A stretch of DNA of 64,000 nucleotides from Ulota crispa (Eukaryota; Streptophyta; Bryopsida; Orthotrichales; Orthotrichaceae): NCBI GenBank assembly GCA_963920765.1, contig OY987242.1:33380002-33444001 (forward strand), written 5' to 3'. A program made the position numbers and the translations under genes. Of this stretch, positions 24,875 to 37,540 are shown in pieces. Below the pieces are notes generated by a model. That model saw only the letters and a program-made list of their open reading frames with translations. It did not search any database and was not told the DNA's origin. Positions within the stretch are counted from its first letter, which is position 1; each line of letters starts with the position of its first letter.

Positions 24875-25235
24875 AATGTATGATTTGAAGGATATTGAAA
24901 ATATTATTGTAAAGAGGTAATAAAATTTGGGTTTGGAAAATAACTTATTTAGATACATCTCATCAAATGTTAGTTAGCTTCCAAAAAAATTAGAGGGCTC
25001 TCTTGAAATAGGATAATTTAGCCTAAGGGACAACATTGGGATGTCATAGTACTATCCCTTTGGCTGAAATTTCCTTTTTTAGGCCTACTTTGGAGAGCCC
25101 TCTAATTTTTTGGAAGCTAGCTAACATTTGATGGGATGTATCTGAATAAGTTATTTTCCAAACCCAAATTTTATTACCTCTTCACAATAATATTTTCAAT
25201 ACCCTTCAAATCATACAATTTTATGTTATGATTTA
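24875..25235. repeat. Long imperfect hairpin next to the TTAA element
   Basis: Arms of about 145 bp: the left contains GGTAATAAAATTTGGGTTTG and AGAGGGCTCTC, the right contains their complements (CAAACCCAAATTTTATTACC and GAGAGCCCTCT). They are separated by a short loop around 25025-25085. This is a foldback structure without coding capacity, directly inside the left arm of the large palindrome's spacer. Confidence 0.8.
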
Positions 25236-25267
25236 TTATCTATTAAAAAACCAAAAATTATATACTA

Positions 25268-26527
25268 GGCATGCTTACCAAGTGCATAGCAAATGCTCTT
25301 ACAAAGTTGGGCCTTGAGCTTCGACACCCTGTGTTTCACTTGCCAATTTTGGTTGTTACTTTTTCTTTTTCTTCCTTCTAGTTGTATGTTGGATAGTTGA
25401 AAGTCTTGTTTTAGAAGTCTTTGTTGCTAGGATTTTGAAAAACACCACATTGTTGAGGTTTTGGTACATAAATGGCATTTGTCTATGCAATGCAAAGACT
25501 CTCCTATTTCACTTGTTCTTTCTTTATTCTTGTGAAAGGTAGTAGGGAGATGTTTATGGAGAAATGTAGAAAAGTACTTTTTAAACTTTAGTGAATCTCT
25601 TGGACTGTTCAACTTTGGTGATACTTAAATAACAAGTCTTGTTGTTTTAGGACGTGGATCATTAGTTCAAAACCAATTCGAGATAAATGCGTGGTCAAAA
25701 CATTGCAATTGTGTTACAAACACATTATTGATTATTGATTATTGTCTCAAATGTTTGCAAAGTTTTTTTTTGCAATTTAGTTTATAATTATTGAAAGTGA
25801 GATTTACAATTGAAGAGAGGGACAAATTTTGGAGCATGTCCCATGGCTAGGATAAATTAGACCAAATTATGATGACTCAATTTTCAAAAATTAAAGTGAC
25901 AATATGATTTGGTTATTTTTGTTAAACTAGATGAAATGTATCTTGAATGCACATTATTTATAATGCTCATTTGCTTTCAAGTAGCATTAACATCCAAACA
26001 TAATTTTGCAAGTTTTTATAATAGCTATTTTTTACATAACCTACTTGATTCAATGCAAACTTTACAGGTCCAAAATAAAAAACCATGGCATAAGCAAAAA
26101 AAACCCTAGAAGTCTTGTTAATTTATGATCCTTATAAATTGCAACTTGAGGCTCTTTGCGATGAATCAATCCATGCTTGGAGAGTCCAATTCCAAACAAT
26201 GTGTATAGCATTGAGTCATTTTTTGATTGACATTGCAATCTAGCTTTGACTTCATAATTCAAAATTAGGTTAGTTTGGTACATTTTAATTTGGTAGATAG
26301 TCACCCAATTAGACATTGGTATGTTTAGGAACATGAAGCTATTAATTTTCTAAGTGCTACCCAATTCTTTCTCCATCCACTAGATAAAAGCTTTACAATG
26401 GCTACAATCTTAAATGACATTAGTAAATAAATCATTGAATCTATTCCATTGTAATGCTTGAATGATGTCACATGGTTATTGCATTTGAATTTTAATCCTT
26501 TCAAAACAAACATGTACTAAATTCACA
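25268..26527. other. AT-rich spacer DNA
   Basis: No gene or repeat boundary could be recognised between the hairpin and the PIF/Harbinger element. Confidence 0.5.
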
Positions 26528-27852
26528 TAAAGGCCCATTTGCACTGGGACTTTGCAAATGGCTGTCTTAAGTCTTAATACTTGTATTTTATTTGGAACAT
26601 GCGGTTTGGGTTGCTTGAAAATGGGGAAAAGTGGTATTAAAGAGATCTAAAGTTTTAAGAAACAAGTTTAGTTTTGGGGTTCACACTAGAGGTCTACAGT
26701 GACTTCATATGATGCACTTGAGGTGCCACAAAAGCACCACTCATTACCTGAAGTTGGGGGGGTTCACACATCATACCAGCTTTTTTGTAGAACTGAAAAT
26801 CCGAAGGGGCCTCACTTGTTGTTGACGTCGCCTTCATCTCCTTCCTGCTGCAATTATAGAAGCGCTTGTTTTTTTGGCAATTTCATTTCTGCTTTCTGTT
26901 TGTCAATTGCGTGCGCCTCCAACATATTCTATTCACTCTTGATTTGTTCTTTGCATTGAAATTGTCTCGTGATGGCTTGCGTGATCAATTTGTGTACGCT
27001 ATATTTTAGTGTTGAAGCGCAATGAATGAACATGTTGCTGGGCTCACGTTTTGCGCAATCAATTCCTTTGCATTGGGGTTTCTTCTATTTTGCTTTCATT
27101 TCTTGGTGTTGCTGCCAAGCGCAAGTGATTCCTCTTCGCCATGGTTGATTTCTTCCTAGCTTTTGTAAACCAAGGTCGTTGCTGCCCGAGATTGATTGAC
27201 CCAGTCTTCTGTTCTTTGAGACAAACAGGCTTGTACCAAAGCATTTCTGGCTGGTTCCGCAATAAACGCCATGGTGGTTTTCTTTCACGCATTCCTAAAT
27301 CTGATGGCCCTTGTATAGGCAGCACAAATTTCTAAAGGATTGAAGTAAATCCGAGGCGACTTCAGGTGTTCTGGTTGGGGGTTTCCCAAAATTTCTGAAG
27401 GTATGCATTACATTACCGCTCCTCAAAATTGTTGCTTGTGGTCGGGGGGTATGTGTTCATGAGGTTGTTTGTTTGGATACGGTAATGTTCACAGTAATGT
27501 TTTCTGTGATGTATTGGTCTACATCTCTTATGTTGTTTACTACCAGATCATTAGTGACAGTAAATTTGTGTAAATGGGTATTGTGGGGGGATTGAGCTAA
27601 TGAGAGAGGGGATTTTTCTATGTTCCGAAAGGTTTCATGTCCATGGCTACTTATGGTTCATCAAGGACTATACTATAGGGGTTTAGGGTGGATGTGTCAC
27701 CATGTAATTGCATTTGAACACTGCACTAACATTGTCATGAATGTGTACCATTTGTTATGGCATAGGGCAAGTTCCAAAATTTCAACATCATGGACAATGG
27801 GTACAACTCCCATTCAGCTATTTTAATTGCAGTGTGGTTACTTATGTAGATA

Positions 27853-28398
27853 TTGAATCTGCAGCAAATTAATCTAGTTCTACTTCCTCTCATTGAAGAG
27901 GACAACGACATGGATTCCTTGCAAGCTATCATTGAAGGTCTTGACGAAACATCCAACGACCCATTGGAACCATTCTATGCCGATTTGCATTTTTTTCAAC
28001 TTTGTAATGCGTCTTCTATTCTCCATTATGAGTTGGGGTATTGGGTGAAGCCAAGGTCTACTACCTAGTTCTCTCATTTTGTGATGGAGGAATATGATGA
28101 CAAAAGGTGGTTGGAGTTATTCAAAATGCCTAAACGAACCGTCTTTGCTATGTCTAAATTGCTGGATGCAAGGGTTTGCCATAAGGACATGCCGTACAGG
28201 CTTGCCATCCTTGTCATTGTCCGCGTTGCTTGCACATTGTACAAGCTCACGCAAGTTGTGTCATTGTGTACGTGCTTGGAGTTATTTGTAGTAGGTAAAA
28301 GCATGATCTCTTCCATGCTTTGTAATGTTGTTCTTGCTATCAACAACTTGCTACAACATAACTTCAACTAGTCCATTGGAGAGCGATTTGTTGTGTGA
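27853..28398 (+). pseudogene. PIF/Harbinger transposase, N-terminal part
   Basis: A reading frame with internal stops encodes the N-terminal helical region of a Harbinger transposase. Landmarks are EEYDDKRWLELFKMPKRTVF, then RLAILVIVRVACTLYKLT and FVVGKSMISSML, as in plant HARBI1-like transposases. In-frame TAG codons stand near 28066 and 28370 where Trp is expected (TGG to TAG). The frame ends at about 28398 within GERF, and the homology resumes at 34718 after the nested insertion. The start codon is uncertain; no ATG is obvious before 27911. Confidence 0.8.
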
Positions 28399-30635
28399 TG
28401 TGGCATTGTGGCTATGCCACATCGGATGTATGTTATTAGTGGATGATTTTTGTTTTTAGTAGTTTTGAGGAAGGTTAGGGTCTTTGGCACCTCATTCCAA
28501 TTGGTACCTCATTTGAAGCCACTTAAGATTTGGGGTTCGTTAAGGCACGTTACTTCCCTGACTTGGTATTCTTTGCCAAGTCAAGTCTTGTGAGGTGTTT
28601 TGAGAGAGGTTATGCTTGTGCTATTTTGCAGAGTTTATACTATCTTTCACATTTTTCCTTGTGCTCTTGGATTCTCTCGTGACGAAGTGAGAGGTAGCTT
28701 GACTGACACTTAAGTACTTAGAGTTTGTATCTTATCACTTAGCAAAGAATCTCGTTTTTGTTTTAGTTCTTGAATCTTTGTGGTTTACAGGGATTTGGGA
28801 TTTCTTGAGTTTTGATTTCGGATTCATGGTTGAGTGAGTACGGACACTTTGCTTTTGTTGGAGTTGTGAGATGGAGGCAGTAGTTTTTGGTTCTAGACAG
28901 TGGTTGTGGGAGCAGCAGACGCTTGCAAGATCCGTCTAGGGTTTTGAGAGACTCAAGCCTAAAGCTGAAGTTGCTGAGCAAACAAGTACCCAACTGTTTT
29001 CCAGAGTTTGGGTTTTGGGAGCGGGAGACACGCTTGGGCGGTGCTAGCAGGGCGAGGGCTACGTGAGTTACGGGCTGCTAAAGTCGGCAAGTGAAGCACC
29101 AACTTAGAGTTTTGTGGTCGTTCACGACCGGAAGCTGCAACTTGACATGCGATGTCAGAACAAGGGCCGCGCGACGAGTTTTGGAAGGGCATATAGCTAC
29201 AACGCTCTTGGGCAAGTTGACGAGCGGAGCAGGAGACGACAAAAATTAGAGTTTGAAGGGCGGCTGTGGATAAGCGCAAACGGGCGATGAATTGGCCAGA
29301 TGGAGGCGCCAAACGACTGTGGGAGCTGAAGACAAAAAATTAGGGTTTTGGTGGTTGGTTAAGCGACAGCCGAGAGCTAGTAGCCGGCAACAAAATGTGA
29401 ATTTTTTATTTTTTGCTGGTTTTTCTCATCTGAAGCTTAAATGTTTCAAAACCAAAGCAAACTCCCTCATAATAATTACTCATTCCACACTTGGTAAAAT
29501 CTGAGCCAATGCTATCTATACAAATATTCAGAAATCCATTATTTGATTTAGAGCTTGAAAATCCGAAATTCAAGAATAAGCACATTTCTGAAATTTACAG
29601 AAATCCTAGATTTGCAAAAATTGCCAATGTTTTTTGTGCAATTTTTGAATTTTGATTGTGAGGGCATTTGGACTCAAAATCTTACATTTTATATGCCAAA
29701 ATATAGTAGAAAAAACCAGTGAACATTTTGGTGCATCTAACTTTTGGTTTTGGTGAAATTTAAGGTGCCCAATTTCAATTGAGTTAAGTAGTTCTCCACA
29801 TTTCTACATAGTTTTTTTTTTTTTTTCTATTCTTTTGTCTTCACCTCTATAGATTTTTTAGAGTAGATAAGGCATTTGTGAGATTATTGAACATTTGGTT
29901 TGGAAGCATTGGATTTGTAGGTTGTTGCATTCTATTTTGCTACTTATCACCAATCGCAAGCGTGTGCCGATTACATGATTTTTCTTTCTGTTTATTTGTT
30001 GTTTAAGAAAGATAATCCATGATTTGTATTTTGGATTTTGTCTTTTGGCACCTTCCCTGTTTGCGGACATTGTCACATTTTGTATTTGTTGATGGTGAAT
30101 GTATTGTGGGGATGAGGCCGGGTTGATTGCTAGTGTCGGGTTGAAAAAAATGCGCCTTAGGAATACGCAGGGTGTTTTGCTGCAATTGTGCGTCGTTGAC
30201 TAAAAATTGTTGTCAGTCTTGATTTTCACTTTTCAAATCTTCAGTCTTCTGTCTTCCGTTGACTTATCCTGTGGCTGACTTTAGAAATATAAAAGTCAAG
30301 GTAGAGATAAAAACCCCCTAGATACAAGACGGATAAATCGAGACAAAAAACACAAGTTGCCGTCTGTATAACGGAATCTTAAAATCAAATTCATGATCTG
30401 TTAGTCAAAACTTTAATTCGTGATAACAGAATAAGTCTCGACTATGTACATGATCAATCTCACTTTGTCACCACAACAATAAATGGGGTTAAGTTTGGTT
30501 TAATTCAAGTTGTCCGCAATAAGGTTTACAAAATAGAATGGAAATGAATTGACAAATGAGCCTTTAACATTGGTTAAGAATAACAAAACCACATTCCACA
30601 CATATATAAAAAATAAACTCAAAACATTCCTTTTG

Positions 30636-30735
30636 AAGTCTTCATATCTTCAAATCTTAAAGTCTCCATGTTTCCAAGTCATCATGTTTTCAAATCTTCA
30701 TGTCTTTAAGTCTTTATGTCTTCAAGTCTTCATAT
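30636..30735. repeat. Degenerate TCTTCAAGTCTTCATG tandem repeat
   Basis: About six to seven diverged units of 15-17 bp (TCTTCATATCTTCAAA, TCTTCATGTCTTTAAG and similar). Simple sequence, non-coding as far as visible. Confidence 0.7.
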
Positions 30736-31984
30736 TTTAATAAAAACAATAGGGAAAATCACAAACAACAACTCCTAAAAAGGTTGCAGCTTTTTATTTA
30801 GTGCCACAGATGGCTCAAAAATTCAAATGCTAAGTATAATAGCAATTTAGAAAGCTCTTCTAATCTTCTAACATCTTTCTAAATTTCAACTCAATCTAAG
30901 CTATTGTTCAAAAGTTATGCGAATTCAAAGTAGAAGCTCTTCTTCCTCCTTGCAAACTAAACACTGCCTTTATAAACCTTTATAACTTTTGTTTCACACA
31001 TCACCCATAGAAACGTAATATCAACTTAAAAAAATGACATCGCTGGCTAAAACTTTTAAAAATTTTACTTCAAATTAAAACTCTGTCGAAAAGTTCTAGT
31101 TAATCAAAATATAAGTCTCAATTTTTTTAAAGAGCACTCAAACCTTAAACTTCTACGCATTACAACTTCTTCAATAAGACTCTAAATGAAATATTTAAAA
31201 ACAATTTAGAAAGCTATGACAATAAACTATTATTCTTAAAAAACTAAAAATAAAATTTCATACAATTCAAAAGTTGTATCTCTTCAAAGTTTATGCATTC
31301 TCCCAACAAAAGGGCAGCCACTTCTAATCCTTCATACCTCCATAACTTTCTCCTCCAAACTTCAAATCTCAAATTTAAAAACTTTCTAAAAAATTAAGAC
31401 TAAGATGAACACTTTTTTCAAATTTTGTTGCAAAATGATATACAAAATATAAGCTATGGCTTATTGAAGTCTCAGCCTTTCTTCATAGTTTGACTTTTTG
31501 ACTCCAAAATTCAAATATTCATAACTTTTGCATCACAATTTCAAATCAAACTTGTAAACTCAATTTAGAAAAGTAATCACACAAAAAATAACATTTTTAA
31601 ATTTCAATTCAAAATCATGTATACAAAAAGTTTTCTCACATTAAAATTTTGGAATTTTTTCATTTTCCCACCAACACCCATACACTAACTTCCAACATAT
31701 TTAGGAATCTCTCCTTTTTCATTTCGACCATATCTAAGATAGGGAGGTGAAGCACATTAATCCATGCCTTTTTTATCCTAACTCTACTATATATGCCAAA
31801 CCCCTTTTCCTTTCACACCTTTCTCATTTACTTCTAAATCCTTAATATTTTTTATTCAAATAAGACAAAATGTATGAGCCTTTTAAAACATCTAGATAAA
31901 CATTAAAAAAAAATTAAATTACAAAATAAACACCAACGTAAAGTAACCACATGCCATTGTGAGTTTATAATAGGGTCAAACGCT

Positions 31985-32060
31985 TGTCTTTAGTCTTCAA
32001 GTCGTGAATTTGGTTGGCTGGAGAAGCGGTCGTCTCTGGTCGCCTGCCGGTCCAGGTTCA
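31985..32060 (+). repeat. Possible tRNA-derived SINE head
   Basis: GGTTCAAATCC (32047-32057) matches the RNA polymerase III B box, and about 35 bp upstream TTGGCTGGAGAAGCGGTCG loosely resembles a Ser/Leu-type A box. A cloverleaf could not be completed, so this is not called as a tRNA gene. It may be the head of a tRNA-derived SINE inside the nested retroelement region. Confidence 0.3.
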
Positions 32061-32664
32061 AATCCTATTGGATCTATTGAGCAATAATGGCAATCCACGG
32101 CTTGACAACTAGTGAAGCAAAAAATTGGCCCAGCCAACTTGCTACTTATTTCTATGAGCTGTGTATGTAACAAGACGGCGCAGCGCACTAAAATCTATGG
32201 CTGCTGCGCTATTACCAAACTATGGTTCTTACCACAACCATCCATTTTGCTTCGACTATTGATTTATTAAAATCAACACAAACATAAATAAATAATAAGT
32301 ATCTACATGATAAAGGGATCTCCATCAGGATATCGGTGAGACCTTTCTGTATGTGCTAAATTTATGTTCACCGGATGTCATTATTGGTGAATCACACATT
32401 TTGGTGGTGATTGCAGGTTAGGTTGCCATAAGCCTTTAGATAGTTGCAAGTTGCCCTAAGCCTGTAGATAATTGTAGGTACCAAGTAGTTCGTTTATGGT
32501 GCAGATTATGAGCTGATATTATCGGTCTCCCTCACCAAATTACTTGAAGGTAATTACACCAAAAACTTTGAGCCGACGGCGGATACCAAGGAATTTTTTA
32601 GCCTGATTTGACGTTGGAGATTACTAGTAGGCTTCAGGTTTTGAATTTGGACACATTTGACAAA

Positions 32665-33980
32665 ATGGAGGATGATCACCGCAATTTAGTGCGTGATTGT
32701 TTCTCAAGACACGTAGAAAGATTTCTCTTCCTAATTAGAGGCTTTGCTTCCGCTTATGAGTGAAAGAGAAGCGCTAGAAGACACCCAATTTTAACAACTA
32801 GTTTGCATTTGAACTCTTTACCTTAGCATTTGGAATTTGAGACCCTTCAGACCTATGAATAGTGGATTCATGCCCATCAACTTGAGCTTCTTGAGGTGCA
32901 GCTTTACTGAAAGATACGAGTGGAGCTTGTTTCAGCTCTTTAAGATGACAAAGTACCTGCTTTAGCCTCTTTAACCGTGAAGGTGGAGGAGAAACCTAAC
33001 AAAAGTGTCGCAGCGGCCTCTGAGGATTCTAACGGCAAAGCGATAGCTGTAAGACCTAAGACAGAGAGTGCCATACCATTGGTTATGTTGCGCATGGCTC
33101 AAACTACTCAGGCGGCACTGGCCACAATTGGTTCCCTACTTTAGTTTGATCCATTAGCGCAATTTATTGCGCATTTGGAGGTGCAGTATGGCAAATTTTG
33201 TTGTGATCAGATGCAGCGTATCTAGAATAATTGGAGGAAAAAGGAAGATATGCCACACACCATGTATACCCGCTTGGCATGGTTTGCTGTTGAGTCTGGT
33301 AAAGTTTTCACTGAGAGTCAGTTTGTAAAAATTTTTTTGTCAAAGATTGAGAAACGATTGCTGAATTTAGCATCCCCTCAAATTATCTTTGTTTATAAAA
33401 GTATGACTACTTTAGCCTAAGCTTTTGCTGTAATTAAAAGGTGTAATCGGGTTCTTTGTCATCATGACGCCACGGATATGATCACTTTCATGACAAATTC
33501 TTTCAAATCTAGAAAGACCCCTCCTATCACTAGTAGTCTAGCGGACACTAAGCCAAAGAGGACCTTACATTGTTGGAAATGTGGGCAAGACGGACATGCC
33601 AAAAAGGATTGCCCAGAAAAATCCAAGATTCTTTTTCAGCCATCTAAGGCTACTAAAAAAGAAGAGATGAAAGGTGAAGCTAAGTCCAAGAAGAAGGTTT
33701 TGAAGTATAATCATTGTAATGGCATGAACCATAATGAAGATCATTGCTTTCAGCTTCATCTTGAGATATAGTCAGTTAATTTTGTGGCTGCTAAGTCACA
33801 AAGAGAGAAAACCTTTGAGGCCAAGGTAGCAGAGTTGAAGCAAAAGCTTAAGACCTCTGCATCATTGGTCTAAGCTTCTAAGTTTGATATATCTTCCAAG
33901 AAAACAGCTGGTTATTTTAGCTCTGAGAATTACATATTTGGTGCATCTGGAGAATTAGAAGCTGCAGCTGCTACCCAATT
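32665..33980 (+). pseudogene. Retroelement gag with CCHC zinc knuckle, many stops
   Basis: One continuous frame from an ATG at 32665 to about 33980, interrupted by roughly ten stop codons but by no frameshift that I could see. It contains a gag-like region (YTRLAWFAVESGKVF, KIFLSKIEKRLL) and a zinc knuckle CWKCGQDGHAKKDC at 33571-33612 (C-x2-C-x4-H-x4-C). A second degenerate knuckle follows, YNHCNGMNHNEDHC, in which Tyr replaces the first Cys. Most stops (33142, 33223, 33418, 33769, 33871) are TAG or TAA standing where CAG or CAA (Gln) would fit. No protease or reverse transcriptase follows. Confidence 0.75.
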
Positions 33981-34717
33981 TCAGACTACTGGAAGATCAG
34001 TTGGTTCACCAATGCCAGATGTCACTGTTGTTTCAAACGCACCCCATAGTGGTTTTGCTAATTCTATTGGCCAGGCATGCCTACTATTATCTTTTGGTTT
34101 GACTAATGTTGTTGCCATGGGCACACGCCCAATTGTTTCACTTCCACATCTCGGGGGTTCTGCCTTACCTGATTTACTGCAAACCATGGTTTTCAAGATT
34201 ATGCAAATGCCGATGTTTTCTAGCTCAAAGTTGATGGCATCTAGTTTCCAGGCCTCTGAGATCTTTCATATAGTGCGACGTGTTTTAAAAAGGAAGGCGG
34301 ACATGCCACCTTTGTTGACTAGGCGCCAGATTTGCAATGTACAAGATTAGACTAATAGGAGATTGAATAAGAAATTGGCACTAAAAACCTGCCCAAGGCG
34401 ATTAACGAAAAGGCTCATCATTGCATCCAACCTACAATCTTTTATATATTATTTTCATCATGTTCACTTGTCATTGTCTTCCGCCGACAACATCACCTTT
34501 AATATGAATAGATGTTAAAGACTTTATGTTCATTTTAGCATTTGGATCTAGCTATATTTTTAGTATAGTCCTAGTTGACTCGCGGGCTTCTTTTAGCCAG
34601 TTAGGAGGGACAATTGAAAGCATATTTGTATATATGTTTTTAGGTTACATTTTTATTTTTATTTATTGTTGGTAATAATACACAATGTGTTGTATTTAGC
34701 AATCTCTATTTACACAA

Positions 34718-35571
34718 CAAATTGCAGTTGACTAAGGTAAAATTTGCCAATCTCTACGATCTTCCAGGTGTGGTTGAGGCAATTGACAACACGCACATTG
34801 CGATTGCAAAATCACGTCACATCTCGGCTGACTACTATTACTTCAAATTTGATGGATATAGTCTAAACTGTCATGCGGTTATTGATATAGACAAGCGATT
34901 TCTAGATCTATACTTGGGGATGCCGAGATTGACCAACAATTCATGAGTGTTGCAGAAATCATCGCTTTATGAGTTGGCAACAAATAATAATTTCTTCAGC
35001 AATGAGTTTTTGTCAGACAGTTTTCCCCCTTACCTCCTTAGCAACCAAGGGTATCATTTGCTACTGTGGCTTATGGTACCTTATTGTGCCAACTTGCAAA
35101 TGTCAATGGCAGATGCCTTTTACAACAAGAGGCTATGGAAGGGACGCCGCATTGTCGAGAACGCATTTGGCATCCTCAAACAAACCTTCAGAGAGTTACT
35201 AGACAAAACAGGTTTTAGATGTAGTTTTCCTTTCCAACGTTATTTTTTGTTGTGCAATTCTGCATAAGATGCTGCTAGGTTAATCACATAAAGAAGTGCA
35301 AGATTTGTTTGGGGTTTTGCAAGAACAAAGATACGTTGGTGAAGCAGCTAAAGACATCCAATTTGCAGGCAACGGGTTGAACAACGTCGATGGTGGTGGT
35401 GAGGAAATCATCCCGGAGCATGCTGAAACTGAGGCTGCCATGGAGAAAAAAAAGTGTCTTCTTGGGTTCCATTTGAGTGCACAGAGGGCAGCTTTCTACA
35501 TCGATTTGTTAAGCATCCAACACAAGTCATGCATTGTAATGGTGAATAGACCAGTTTTTTTTCCTTTCAGT
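34718..35571 (+). pseudogene. PIF/Harbinger transposase, catalytic C-terminal part
   Basis: Continues the transposase after the nested insertion. Landmarks of the DDE_Tnp_4 fold are LPGVVEAIDNTHIAIAKSR with the first catalytic Asp, then DYYYFKFDGYSLNCHAVID, FLDLYLGMPRLTN and IVENAFGILKQTFRELL with the catalytic Glu. The second Asp (usually in a D-x-GYPL motif) appears as LSNQGYHLL and is lost. A TGA near 34944 stands where Arg (CGA) is expected, a frameshift occurs near 35210, and a TAA lies near 35280 before the acidic tail QDLFGVLQEQ. Inactive. Confidence 0.85.
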
Positions 35572-36005
35572 TAATGTCAATTGGATTTAATTTACTTGAA
35601 TGTGTCACAATTTTATTACAACTATGGCTTCCTTAACTGAAGCCTTGTGTACAAGTTGATATGAGTAAATTATACCTAATCATAGACAAATAATGAACTG
35701 TACTTCAATTCTACTAGTACACTACCACCGTAGTACTAGAGTTTCTTTTCCAAGAGACATGTCCACTATTCCCCACCAGTCCTCCCCTTTTTTTCATCCT
35801 TTCTGGATTGAGTCTATTACTCTTGAGAACTTCAACTTCTCTAACGTATTGTCTGCTGTTTGAATTGCAAGCTTGGATCAAGACCATGCTGCATCATCTT
35901 CTAATGGAGGCTATTGCAGCATCGCTGCTGATAAACCTCTCGCCGAATGGTACTGATGAGTCGGCGTTGACATGCTGAAATGGACGCTTGCCTTCTCCCG
36001 TTGCA

Positions 36006-37540
36006 CTAGTCTTTGTCATTGTTCTGCAGTTCATCTATGCATGGAATTTGCAGTGCAGTACGGGGTAGTCCATTGAATAGGGTATCCTCTACATTGCCTT
36101 TGAAGTTTTGTCCTAGTGGGCTCATAGTAGGAGTCTCAATTTGTCCTAGGCCATGGAGGAGTAGGTCAACAACGTTGGGGGCCGCAGTTCCCTGCATCAA
36201 GTCCACTTCCTCAGTTGAACTGCCTTAGTGTGTAGTATGTGCTTCAAGTGGACGCTCAATGGGTGAGTGGGGACTAGGGGAACTGCTAGTTTTCCTGAAT
36301 ACACCGCTTATAGCACTTGTCAAATCAGTTAAGCATCCAACTATCTGCTCTTGCTTCTCAATAGCCATCGTGGTGATGGCATTTACCTTTGCAGCATTAG
36401 CATATAAACGTTCATCTTTTTCACGGAGGAAGACCATGTGTTTCTCAAAAACAACTTGAACTGAACATCAATTTTAACATGCTCTAGTTTGTGGTGGGAC
36501 GATGCAATGTCTTGCATGTTGCTTGCTATTGACTCCCCCGTCGACTTTGTGGCATCTACAATCAAGGTATGGCTGGAGAGATTCTTTCTTTTTACACATG
36601 TGTTTCCAAATCTCTTTCTGATGGAGTGAGATGATGCCTCCAAGGAACTAATAACATGTGGCGTGACCCTTGCTAGAAGGTAAGCCCGTGCTCTTTGCTG
36701 CTGAGGTGTACCCGTTGATAGTGAAGGCTGTGGTCTTGGAGCAAGCTGTGAAGCAGACCCTCAACGAGGTGGAGCGGATGGTGCTGCGAAAGGTGAGGAA
36801 ATGGATTCATGTTGCTCTCCATCATTTTAAAACATAGGTACGGCTAATCCATCCTCAAACTCAATGTAGTCATCCACGTGCCTTGTATGCCGTTGGAGAT
36901 GGTTGTTGCCATTGAAGTTGGAATTGGTGGGTGACAAGAGATTAAGCATATGAGGCAGTCGAGTTTGAGGCTAGTTACCAAATCAATCGTCAATCTTGTC
37001 ATAGATCTCTCTTCCAAACTATCTTTGTAGCCCCTTATACTTCCGGTTAGAGCAACTCATGTTCTAGTAATCGTGCGTATTTCTCCCAGTCCGTTACAAG
37101 TAGTTAACCACCCGCTTATATTCTGCCAAAATCAAATTCCACTTACCTTTGCAAGCTGGAGGGTCGCACATGCAAGACAAAGAGTTTGCCCGCATTATAG
37201 CTTCAAAGATGCGCATCCACTTGGTGGATTCAAATTGTATCAGATCCCGTGCATCTACCGTGTCCATCTCCTCAAAATACGACTCCGATTTTGCAGATAC
37301 GAGGGCCAATATTTCAACCGATGCCTAGTTTGGTAATCGGTCTTTACGTGCTCGCTTTTTGTTGTTCCCTACACTACTCGTTGGTGATGCAATTGACGGG
37401 CTAGAAATGCTTGAGTGATTGGCTTGTGCAGGCAGGGTCGTCCTTGAAGGTGATGTCCTTGACGTTGCGGAGCTGTGCACCGGCGTTGCTGTAGGCGGCG
37501 TTGTTGGAGGAGGCCGCGGCGACAAAAGTCCTAGCAGCAT
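36006..37540 (-). pseudogene. Harbinger accessory protein, trihelix/Myb-like, decayed
   Basis: On the - strand, from 37540 downwards, a Pro/Ser/Thr-rich start with NNKKRARKDRLPN leads into a SANT/trihelix-like domain: STKWMRIFEAIMRANSL, then CKGKWNLILAEYKRVVNYL. A region with MAIEKQEQIVGCLTDLTSAI follows near 36300. The frame is broken by stops and at least one frameshift (near 36430). PIF/Harbinger elements encode such a DNA-binding partner, needed with the transposase for mobility; here it is convergent with the transposase, the usual arrangement. Confidence 0.75.

Larger units (their letters stand above)
28399..34717 (+). mobile_element. Decayed retroelement nested in the Harbinger transposase
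   Basis: This 6.3 kb interrupts the transposase frame. Near its edges TGTTGTGTGA (about 28390) and TACACAACA (about 34711) form an approximate inverted pair as expected for LTR ends, but I did not find two matching LTRs, a primer-binding site or reverse transcriptase. The recognisable content is a gag-like frame at 32665-33980. A pyrimidine-rich repeat lies at 30636-30735. The rest (28.4-31.9 kb) is AT-rich and unassigned. The insertion could therefore be a truncated LTR element plus later insertions. Confidence 0.55.

Noticed and set aside
31985-32060. A functional tRNA gene
   Set aside because: A B box is present, but no acceptor stem or anticodon arm could be completed; kept only as a possible SINE head.
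32665-33980. UAA/UAG read as glutamine (alternative nuclear code, as in some ulvophycean algae)
   Set aside because: The RFC and MOS1-like genes have no in-frame UAR over more than 2200 codons, use CAG/CAA for Gln, and end with TGA and TAG. The stops are confined to decayed transposons.
28399-34717. A complete LTR retrotransposon
   Set aside because: No pair of matching LTRs, primer-binding site, protease, reverse transcriptase or integrase was found; only gag-like sequence remains.
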